Shown here: positions 23,620-29,697 of the stretch, in pieces
Layout: each line of letters opens with the position of its first letter
How positions within the stretch are numbered: the stretch's first letter is position 1
Assembly (NCBI GenBank): GCA_017940955.1
Contig: JAGAXP010000193.1
Coordinates: 1 to 29,697, forward strand
Length of the DNA stretch: 29,697 nucleotides
DNA from: Oribacterium sp.
GTDB taxonomy: Bacteria; Bacillota_A; Clostridia; Lachnospirales; Lachnospiraceae
Reading direction: 5' to 3'
Notes under the pieces: model-generated
Database searches by the model: none
The model's input: only the letters and a program-made list of their open reading frames with translations
What the model was told of the DNA's origin: nothing
Made by a program: the position numbers and the translations under genes

Positions 23620-24462
23620 GTGAAAACAGCGATTATTACGGGAGCCTCCCGGGGAGTAGGCCGGGCAACGGCAGAGATTTTTGCAAAAAACAGATACAGG
23701 CTCATCATAAACTGCCGCTCAAACTATGATCTTCTGGAGGAAGCGGCTGAAAGTCTCCGGAATTTCACCGAGGTCACAACCGTTCACGGAGCCATCACAG
23801 ATGAAGTTTTGAGATCGGCACTAAGGATCGATCTTCAATCCGTCATGCCTGTTCTGACAGAAGCTGATATCATTAAAAGCTCTCTGTCACACACGGAAAA
23901 CACCTTTAGCCAGAGCTATTTTGAAGGAGCCCCTTCAGGTAACAGCAGTCTTTATTCCGTAGGAGCATCCGATGAGATCCTCCTTGTGAACAACGCAGGC
24001 ATCTCAACCTTCAATCTCTGCCAGGACGTAACTGATGAAGAGCTCAGTACCATGCTGAGTGCCAATGTCTCCGATATGTTCAAACTCACCCGCTCAGTGA
24101 TTCCATATATGCTGAAAACAGGAAACGGCCGCATCGTAAATGTTTCTTCCGTCTGGGGAGTATCAGGGGCTTCCATGGAGTCGGTTTACAGTCTCACGAA
24201 AGGTGCTGTCAATGCTTTTACCAAAGCCCTGGGAAAAGAACTTGCACCCAATCACATCCCGGTAAACTCAGTCGCCATCGGTTGTGTTGACACAGACATG
24301 AACGCCTGGATGTCTCCGGAAGACAGAGCTGCGGTAGAAGATGAGATACCTTTCGGACGCATGGCAACACCAGAGGAAGTAGGAGAGTTTATCTACCTTT
24401 TGGCTCAAGCACCTAGATATTTAACTGCTCAGGTCATACCGTTTGACGGGGGATGGATCTAA
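23620..24462 (+). CDS. short-chain dehydrogenase/reductase (FabG-like)
   Basis: A 280-residue cytoplasmic oxidoreductase starting at GTG, with CAGGAG 5 bases upstream. Classical SDR motifs are present: the NAD(P)-binding TGASRGVGRA (7-16), NNAG (124-127), the catalytic serine within NVSS near 176, Y190 and K194 in YSLTK, and the ending QVIPFDGG. Residue R33 in the NCRSN stretch hints at NADPH preference. The chain is about 30 residues longer than FabG because the segment before NNAG (about 60-120) is expanded with a Ser-rich stretch. The substrate is not evident. It has its own upstream region after the uronide terminator, so it is probably not part of that operon, though a role in sugar metabolism is possible. 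Confidence 0.88.
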   Translation: MKTAIITGASRGVGRATAEIFAKNRYRLIINCRSNYDLLEEAAESLRNFTEVTTVHGAITDEVLRSALRIDLQSVMPVLTEADIIKSSLSHTENTFSQSYFEGAPSGNSSLYSVGASDEILLVNNAGISTFNLCQDVTDEELSTMLSANVSDMFKLTRSVIPYMLKTGNGRIVNVSSVWGVSGASMESVYSLTKGAVNAFTKALGKELAPNHIPVNSVAIGCVDTDMNAWMSPEDRAAVEDEIPFGRMATPEEVGEFIYLLAQAPRYLTAQVIPFDGGWI

Positions 24463-24517
24463 ATCATATAGTCGGGAATTACTGTCAAATTCCTGAATAT
24501 TTTACAGGAAACGATTG

Positions 24518-24546
24518 TTGACAGCCGAATATATGTTTGTTAAAAT
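24518..24546 (+). promoter_or_regulatory. promoter of the amidase gene
   Basis: TTGACA (24518-24523), a 17-bp spacer and TAAAAT (24541-24546): perfect -35 and a -10 one base from consensus. The leader would be about 33 bases. In it, CTACC (24557-24561) can pair with GGTAG (24571-24575), overlapping the AGGAGG ribosome site (24574-24579). Confidence 0.7.
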
Positions 24547-24585
24547 TCATGCTGTGCTACCAGTTAACACGGTAGGAGGTATAGA

Positions 24586-25872
24586 ATGAAAAATCATTTC
24601 AAAAAAACCATCTTTTTATCCGCAGCTGCCTGTACGGCTCTTGCTTTTTCCCTGAGCAGCTGCAAAAAAACATATAATGCAGAGTTCTCCGGGACTTCAG
24701 CCACAGTTTCCGTAGAAGAGGGCACTCTTACCGATACAGAGGCCAATGTTCTCCCCAACGAATCCGCAACCGTTGAAAGCAACATCGGTCCTACGGTTCC
24801 TGCTGCAAACTCAGGCTCTCAGGCTCAGGCAACAGTTCTTGCAGCAACAAACACCGCAGCACAGTCAAATAAAGTTTCTGAAACCACAGCAGCAGAAACC
24901 GCTGCTCCCATCAGCTTCCAGTCCCGTGACGAAAAGGTTTATATAATGGCAGATGATGTAAACATTCGCGCACTTCCCGAAACAGGCGAAGTGCTTGGAA
25001 AAGCCAATACCGGTGACAGCTTCCACCGCACAGGTTACAGCGACAAGTGGAGCCGTATCGAGTATAACGGACAGACCGCTTTTATAAGCTCAGACTATAC
25101 AACCACCAATGTGGTTGAAAAGAAAACTTCCGAAGCTGTATCCTTCAACACAGACTGGGAGTTCGGCGGCAATTCAAAGATCAATTCCGGCACAGCAACT
25201 CTTTACTATGCAGCCGGCAGCAACAAGAAAGGCAAAACCGTATGCGTTAATGCAGGTCACGGCACCAGCGGCGGCGAACGTGTGAAGACTCTTTGCCATC
25301 CTGACGGAACCGCCAAGGTCACAGGCGGCAGCACCGCAGCCGGTAATACTTACGCAGCTGCAGTATCTTCCGGAACCACCATGGCAGACGGAACCTCAGA
25401 GGCTTACGTAAACCTGAAGGTTGCCAAGGTGCTGAAGGAAGTTCTGCTCGAGAGAGGCTACAACGTCCTCATGATCCGGGAAAGCGAGGATGTGCAGCTC
25501 GACAACATTGCCCGCACTGTCATGGCCAATAACCGTGCTGACTGCCATATCGCCATCCACTATGACTCAACAACCAAAAACAAAGGTGCTTTCTTTATGA
25601 GTGTTGCCGACGGCATAAAGGGCATGTATCCGGTTTCTACAATCTGGCAGGAGAGTGACCGTTTGGGTACCAATGTCATCAACGGTCTTTCTGCAAATGG
25701 TGTAAAGATCTTCAGCGATGGCTCAATGCAGATGGATCTCACACAGACCAGCTACTCAAAGATCCCGTCCATCGACCTTGAGCTGGGCGATAAAGCTTCT
25801 GACTACAGCGACTCAACAGTAGCTGTTCTGGCAAAGGGAATCGCTGACGGAATCGACAGTTTTTATTCATAA
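24586..25872 (+). CDS. SH3-containing N-acetylmuramoyl-L-alanine amidase, probable lipoprotein
   Basis: A 428-residue exported cell-wall hydrolase that would cut the bond between N-acetylmuramate and the peptide stem. The signal sequence ends LSSC at residues 23-26, a plausible lipobox. A Thr/Ala/Ser-rich spacer of about 80 residues follows. A bacterial SH3 domain spans about 118-172 (DDVNIRALPETGEVLG; GQTAFISSDY). The Amidase_3 domain (about 215-428) has zinc ligands H225 (AGHG), E272 (TSEAYVNL) and H325 (AIHYD), plus catalytic E399 (DLELGD). All four are present, so it should be active. It is transcribed alone from a near-consensus promoter and ends at the terminator at 25967. It probably works in growth or division of the wall. 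Confidence 0.92.
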   Translation: MKNHFKKTIFLSAAACTALAFSLSSCKKTYNAEFSGTSATVSVEEGTLTDTEANVLPNESATVESNIGPTVPAANSGSQAQATVLAATNTAAQSNKVSETTAAETAAPISFQSRDEKVYIMADDVNIRALPETGEVLGKANTGDSFHRTGYSDKWSRIEYNGQTAFISSDYTTTNVVEKKTSEAVSFNTDWEFGGNSKINSGTATLYYAAGSNKKGKTVCVNAGHGTSGGERVKTLCHPDGTAKVTGGSTAAGNTYAAAVSSGTTMADGTSEAYVNLKVAKVLKEVLLERGYNVLMIRESEDVQLDNIARTVMANNRADCHIAIHYDSTTKNKGAFFMSVADGIKGMYPVSTIWQESDRLGTNVINGLSANGVKIFSDGSMQMDLTQTSYSKIPSIDLELGDKASDYSDSTVAVLAKGIADGIDSFYS

Positions 25873-25966
25873 GGAAAATCTGAAAATATAAGACCTTTGC
25901 ATTACTTTTTAGAATATTTTTACACAGTAAGTAAAACGTAAAACATTTAAAAAGATTCTTCAACAG

Positions 25967-26024
25967 CAGGTGTGCTACCATAATAATGTGATTAAAACAT
26001 TAGATGGTCTCACACCTGTTTTTT
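25967..26024 (+). terminator. terminator after the amidase gene
   Basis: CAGGTGTG (25967-25974) pairs with CACACCTG (26011-26018), with inner pairs CCA/TGG and AATGT/ACATT, followed by TTTTTTG and a second T run. Confidence 0.85.
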
Positions 26025-26129
26025 GTTTTTTTAATCCATCACTATAAATGACTAATTAAAGTCGTCTTACAACTAAGTCCTTCAATATAAAATACAGTTC
26101 CCCTATCACGGAACGCTAAGGAGTACATT

Positions 26130-27389
26130 TTGAAAAAATACACATACAAACACCTTGCTATATATACTGCATTAGCTATGACTCTTAGCGCAACAACTCC
26201 CGGTATGGTTTCTTTCGCTGAAGAAGCAAAAAAATCCTCATCTGTAACAGCTATAGTAGAGGCAGTATCAGTTGCTTCAACAACCAAATCATCCGAGACC
26301 AAAGCTTCTTCATCAAAGGCAAAGGAAAACGCCAACGCTTCTGATGATACAGCGGATTCAACAATTGAGGAAACCAAAGCTTCAAAGAGCTCATCAACAG
26401 CTTCAAAATCGACAAAAACTTCAGCCACAGAAACTTCAGCTGCAAATTCCGGCTCTGATAAAACCGAAACCACTGCAGCTTCAAGTACAGAAGCATCCTC
26501 AACATCTACATCAGCCACTTCAGCATCTTCCGAGGAAGTCCTTCTCGAAATAGGAGACGGTCCCGTTGATGATGCAGAACTCGGTATCACTTCAGACGAG
26601 GATCTGGCAGCACTTACTGATGGTTCCATGATTCCTGAATACAACATTACAAGTATAGATGAGACCACTTCCAATGTCGTAACCGAGAACTATGCCGTCG
26701 CAAAGGATTCAAGCGCAGCAGAAACCACCACGGAAACTTCTTCCGCCTCCGGTTCCGAAGATAAGCTTCTGGAAATAGCTGACGATGTAGACGAGTTCAG
26801 TGCCTTCAAAACGACTGTATCCAAGGTAGCCGAGAGCGTTACTAATTTCGTATCAAATCTCACAGGACGATCAACCGGCACCACAAGCGCAACAGCCAAT
26901 CCTTCCGGTTCTGAGGACACTGTTATAGCAGCCAATACCGCACCTTCATCCGAAACAACCTCCGTTGTATCTGCTCCAAAGAAAACTGTTAATGCCGGCA
27001 CCGCTGTTCCTACCATTGCCACAACAGCAAGCCGCCAGGCACTTATCAATTACGCAAAGCAGTTCCTTGGAAACCCGTACGTTTACGGAGGCACTTCACT
27101 TACAGAGGGTGCTGACTGCTCCGGATTTGTTCAGCAAATCTTCAAGAACTTTGGCATCAAAACCGGAAGATCATCCAGAGATCAAATTGAAAACGCCCAG
27201 TCCATAACCTTTGAAGAACTGCAGCCGGGAGACCTGGTATTCTACGCCTCCGGTGATTATGTAAATCACGTAGCGATCTATGCCGGTGACGGAGTCATCA
27301 TCCATGCCGCAAACTCCCGAACAGGAATCTGTACCGGAAAATATGACTACAGAGAGCCATATGCATACGGAAGGTTCATTAACAACTAA
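26130..27389 (+). CDS. secreted NlpC/P60 endopeptidase
   Basis: A 419-residue exported peptidoglycan peptidase. It starts at TTG, with AAGGAG 6 bases upstream. A signal peptide ends near residue 30 (VSFAEE). Residues about 31-300 are a long low-complexity Ser/Thr/Ala/Glu linker, likely disordered and wall-spanning, with no recognisable SH3 or LysM module. The C-terminal NlpC/P60 domain (about 304-419) has the triad C330 (ADCSGF), H380 (NHVAIY) and H392 (IIHAAN), and the GNPYVYGG entrance motif. Family enzymes cut D-glutamyl-diaminopimelate or related stem-peptide bonds. The simple-sequence linker creates long spurious open frames on both strands that should be ignored. Confidence 0.92.
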   Translation: MKKYTYKHLAIYTALAMTLSATTPGMVSFAEEAKKSSSVTAIVEAVSVASTTKSSETKASSSKAKENANASDDTADSTIEETKASKSSSTASKSTKTSATETSAANSGSDKTETTAASSTEASSTSTSATSASSEEVLLEIGDGPVDDAELGITSDEDLAALTDGSMIPEYNITSIDETTSNVVTENYAVAKDSSAAETTTETSSASGSEDKLLEIADDVDEFSAFKTTVSKVAESVTNFVSNLTGRSTGTTSATANPSGSEDTVIAANTAPSSETTSVVSAPKKTVNAGTAVPTIATTASRQALINYAKQFLGNPYVYGGTSLTEGADCSGFVQQIFKNFGIKTGRSSRDQIENAQSITFEELQPGDLVFYASGDYVNHVAIYAGDGVIIHAANSRTGICTGKYDYREPYAYGRFINN

Positions 27390-27425
27390 AAATCTTTAAC
27401 CATTAACTATATTTTCTCTTAGAAG

Positions 27426-27460
27426 AAGACCCGGTACGGCAAAACGTCCCGGGTCTTTTT
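27426..27460 (+). terminator. terminator after the NlpC/P60 gene
   Basis: AAGACCCGG (27426-27434) pairs with CCGGGTCTT (27449-27457), followed by TTT and CTTT. Confidence 0.85.
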
Positions 27461-27480
27461 CTTTAATAAATTCCACTGCA

Positions 27481-27535
27481 GCAGTTGAGCCGGTAGATCA
27501 TGGGGACGGAGTCAGTGTTCCGCCGTCTCAACTGC
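27481..27535. repeat. stem-loop with GGGGACGG core, possible dispersed repeat
   Basis: GCAGTTGAG (27481-27489) pairs perfectly with CTCAACTGC (27527-27535). Inside, ACGG (27506-27509) can pair with CCGT (27523-27526). The core GGGGACGG (27502-27509) recurs in reverse complement at 28306-28313, beyond the hpf gene, also within a small inverted repeat. No coding potential is seen. Confidence 0.35.
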
Positions 27536-27578
27536 TACATTTTATTCACAAAAATTTCATTTTTGGCAGGAGATAGAA

Positions 27579-27608
27579 TTGGAATTATTTTCCTATTGGT
27601 GATATAAT
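27579..27608 (+). promoter_or_regulatory. promoter and 5' hairpin of hpf
   Basis: TTGGAA (27579-27584), an 18-bp spacer and a perfect TATAAT (27603-27608). The transcript should start near 27615 and immediately fold TCTCAAAA-ACAG-TTTTGAGA (27616-27635). A hairpin at the very 5' end is a known way to protect mRNA. Confidence 0.55.
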
Positions 27609-27660
27609 TTAGGTATCTCAAAAACAGTTTTGAGAAATCTAAATAAGGGAGCGTGATTCC

Positions 27661-28194
27661 ATGAAGTTTAATATCACGGGCAGAAACATTAACGTATCAG
27701 ATGGCATGAAAGACCAGATCGACAGAAAGCTCGGAAAACTGTCCAAGTTCTTTAAGGAGGACACCATCTGCAATGTCACTCTCTCTACTGAGAAGAATAT
27801 GTACAAGGTAGAGGTAACCATCCCTGTAAAAGACGGGGTGATCCGCGCGGAGGAAACCACCTCAGATAAATTCCAGTCATTGGATCTGGTTGTAGACATC
27901 ATCGAGCGCCAGATCCGCAAGTATCGCACCAAGCTTCTCAACAGACATCAGGCTGCGGCTGATTTCTCGGATGCCTTCAATGAGGAGCCTGAAGATGAAA
28001 CAACCGAAGAAGAGATCAATATCGTTCGTACAAAGCACTTTGACCTCAAGCCTATGACACCTGAAGAGGCGTGCCTCCAGATGGAGCTTGTCGGACATGC
28101 TTTCTTCGTATTCCAGAACGGCGATACCGGAAATGTTGCAGTCGTATATAAGAGAAAGGGCAACAGCTACGGACTTATCGAGCCGGAGTATTGA
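27661..28194 (+). CDS. hpf: ribosome hibernation promoting factor, long form
   Basis: A 177-residue cytoplasmic protein. The N-terminal domain (1-100) is the S30AE/HPF fold that binds the 30S decoding region: MKFNITGRNINVSDGMKDQI, then KLGKLSKFF and DIIERQIRKYRTKLLNR. An acidic flexible linker (EEPEDETTEEEI) leads to the C-terminal dimerisation domain (about 122-177: VRTKHFDLKPMTPEEACLQM to VVYKRKGNSYGLIEPEY), which joins two 70S ribosomes into 100S particles in Gram-positives. The length matches the long-form family. GGGAG lies 8 bases before the ATG. It is a single-gene transcript with its own promoter and terminator, normally induced in stationary phase or stress. Confidence 0.96.
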   Translation: MKFNITGRNINVSDGMKDQIDRKLGKLSKFFKEDTICNVTLSTEKNMYKVEVTIPVKDGVIRAEETTSDKFQSLDLVVDIIERQIRKYRTKLLNRHQAAADFSDAFNEEPEDETTEEEINIVRTKHFDLKPMTPEEACLQMELVGHAFFVFQNGDTGNVAVVYKRKGNSYGLIEPEY

Positions 28195-28223
28195 TTTCTT
28201 TCTTTAAATAATCCTACGTATAA

Positions 28224-28255
28224 AAGGTTCGGGGCATAATGCCCCGAACCTTTTT
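28224..28255. terminator. strong terminator after hpf, bidirectional
   Basis: AAGGTTCGGGGC (28224-28235), loop ATAAT, GCCCCGAACCTT (28241-28252), then TTT. The stem is a perfect 12 bp flanked by A and T runs. It serves hpf on the plus strand and could also serve the converging GH94 gene. Confidence 0.9.
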
Positions 28256-28365
28256 CCGTTAAACCACCGTGGAAAGCCATCCCTGACAGTTCTGATCTGC
28301 GAAAACCGTCCCCGGACTGTTTGCTTCCCCTGTAGTTTTCGTTGAAAATCTGCCTGATTCTTCAC

Positions 28366-29697
28366 TTACATCTCTACTTCCACAGCGTATTCCTTTACTG
28401 CTGCATCATAAGGAATAACATTACCCTCACAAACCTCACCGTTTACGGTAAGCTTCTTTACGCCCTTCTGTGAACCGTTGGTGTGAACCGTAATCCTGTA
28501 AACCGCACCACGGAACCTTCTTGTAAGTGTGAAATCCCCAAAATCCCCGGGAACACATGGGTCAATGGACAGTCCCTTATGGGTCGGATAAACTCCGAGT
28601 ATATACTGTGAAACATTTACAAAGGTCCATGCAGCGGTTCCTGTAAGCCAGCTGTTCTTGCCCTGACCGAAGAATTTCGCATCCCTTCCGGCTACCATCT
28701 GAGAATAAACATAAGGCTCGGTGCAGTGAATCTCACTTATTTCCTCTATGAAAGCAGGGCAGGTCTTTTTATAGATTTCAAATGCTCTGTCACCGTGGCC
28801 GAGAACCGTCTCAGCTATGGAAACCCATGGGTTATTGTGGCAGAAGATACCTCCGTTCTCCTTGTATCCCGGCGGGTATGAGCTTACCTCACCAAGCTCC
28901 AGATGATACTTTGTATATGCAGGCTGAAGAATCATTACACCATACTTTGTATCCAGCTTTTCTTCAACGCTCTTCAATGCCTTTTCCGCAAGTCCTTCCT
29001 TAACTCCGATTCCTGCGAGAGTGCAGAAGCCCTGGGGCTCGATGTAGATCTGTCCCTCTTCGCATTCCTTTGAACCAACCTTCTTTGATTCCGCATCATA
29101 GGCTCTCAGGAACCAGTCACCGTCCCATCCATATTCAAGAACCGCCTCGTAAACCTTCTTTACTTCAGCGCGGGCTCTTTCGGCCTCAGCATTATCCGAA
29201 AGGAGCTCCGCAAGCTGGGCATATTCCTCACCATACTTTACGAACATTCCGGCTATAAATACAGATTCAGCCACCGGTCCCTCTGAAGGCCCGAAGGTCT
29301 GGAAAGACTCTCCGGGATGCTCCGAGAAGCAGTTTAGATTCAGGCAGTCATTCCAGTCTGCGCGCCCTATGAGGGGGAGCCCGTGAGGTCCCTTATGGGT
29401 TGCTGTAAAGTTGAAGGAGCGCTGAAGGTGATTCATAAGTGACTTGGCTGTGGACATATCATTATCAAAAGGCACAGATTCACTGAGGATCGAAAGGTCG
29501 CCGGTCTCTCTTACATATGCACTTGTTCCCGCAATCAGCCATAAAGGATCGTCATTGAAGCCGGAACCAATGTCTGAATTTCCCTTCTTGGTAAGCGGCT
29601 GATACTGATGATAGGCACTGCCGTCCGGAAACTGTGTGGAAGCAATGTCTATGATACGCTGTCTTGCTCTGTCCGGAATGAGATGAACAAATCCGAG
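28366..29697 (-). CDS. GH94 disaccharide phosphorylase (cellobiose/chitobiose type), C-terminal part
   Basis: The frame is open from the right edge of the window to the TAA at 28366, giving 443 residues; the N-terminal half lies outside. An internal GTG at 29475 is not the start, because conserved sequence continues upstream: [20 protein letters not shown] and then [18 protein letters not shown]. The catalytic acid is the aspartate of [12 protein letters not shown]. Further family segments are [16 protein letters not shown] and [18 protein letters not shown] near the end. GH94 enzymes use phosphate to split beta-linked disaccharides, typically cellobiose or chitobiose, into a sugar 1-phosphate plus a free sugar in the cytoplasm. 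Specificity cannot be fixed from this half. It converges on hpf. Confidence 0.9.
   Translation of the reverse strand, partial: LGFVHLIPDRARQRIIDIASTQFPDGSAYHQYQPLTKKGNSDIGSGFNDDPLWLIAGTSAYVRETGDLSILSESVPFDNDMSTAKSLMNHLQRSFNFTATHKGPHGLPLIGRADWNDCLNLNCFSEHPGESFQTFGPSEGPVAESVFIAGMFVKYGEEYAQLAELLSDNAEAERARAEVKKVYEAVLEYGWDGDWFLRAYDAESKKVGSKECEEGQIYIEPQGFCTLAGIGVKEGLAEKALKSVEEKLDTKYGVMILQPAYTKYHLELGEVSSYPPGYKENGGIFCHNNPWVSIAETVLGHGDRAFEIYKKTCPAFIEEISEIHCTEPYVYSQMVAGRDAKFFGQGKNSWLTGTAAWTFVNVSQYILGVYPTHKGLSIDPCVPGDFGDFTLTRRFRGAVYRITVHTNGSQKGVKKLTVNGEVCEGNVIPYDAAVKEYAVEVEM

Noticed and set aside
26042..26674. 210-codon minus-strand frame and a 93-codon plus-strand frame over the NlpC/P60 linker
   Set aside because: They are products of the Ser/Thr/Ala-rich simple sequence of the real gene read in other frames (Val/Glu/Ala- or Gln/Pro-rich).
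29473..29475. GTG at 29475 as start of the GH94 gene
   Set aside because: Conserved GH94 sequence continues in frame upstream to the window edge, so the gene is cut by the window rather than starting here.

Overview
The window looks like chromosome of a low-to-mid GC Bacillota, class Clostridia, most likely a Lachnospiraceae such as a Butyrivibrio relative. The pointers are strong AGGAGG ribosome sites, ATG/GTG/TTG starts, YesM/YesN-type regulation of a sugar ABC importer that has no local ATPase, a long-form hibernation factor, and Ser/Thr/Ala-rich secreted NlpC/P60 and amidase proteins. The genus is inferred from gene style, not proven.

Bases 1-3820 form one insertion sequence. It has an 18-bp terminal inverted repeat (16/18 matches), an intact IS4-family DDE transposase on the minus strand, and three AT-rich passenger genes on the plus strand. 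One passenger resembles the C-terminal nuclease-like domain of 'large polyvalent' mobile-element proteins; the other two are small and acidic. A consensus promoter in the 590-bp gap points at a structured, gene-free segment that may encode a small RNA. The first two passengers share a duplicated upstream region with a conserved 27-bp dyad. The element sits inside a PatB/MalY-type C-S lyase gene and removes its first codons.

Bases 3843-7056 hold a sulfur amino acid cluster: truncated C-S lyase, an overlapping trans-sulfuration enzyme, and a LysR regulator. Bases 7082-7218 hold an unidentified gene scrap.

Bases 7432-23331 are a uronide utilisation locus: a galactose-binding-fold protein, a heparinase II/III-like protein, a divergent YesM/YesN two-component system, an ABC binding lipoprotein with two permeases, a GH88 unsaturated glucuronyl hydrolase, a GH2 beta-glucuronidase with the glucuronate-reading NxK motif, and a DUF2264 protein. 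No catalytic protein here has a signal peptide and no sulfatase is present. The inferred logic is that acidic oligosaccharides are sensed at the surface, imported by the ABC system, and dismantled in the cytoplasm to (unsaturated) glucuronate and neutral sugars. Several intercistronic hairpins lack T tracts and probably tune mRNA levels along the operon.

Bases 23620-29697 are mostly unrelated functions: a short-chain dehydrogenase, an SH3/Amidase_3 cell-wall lipoprotein, a secreted NlpC/P60 hydrolase, ribosome hibernation factor HPF, and the C-terminal 443 residues of a GH94 disaccharide phosphorylase running off the right edge on the minus strand.
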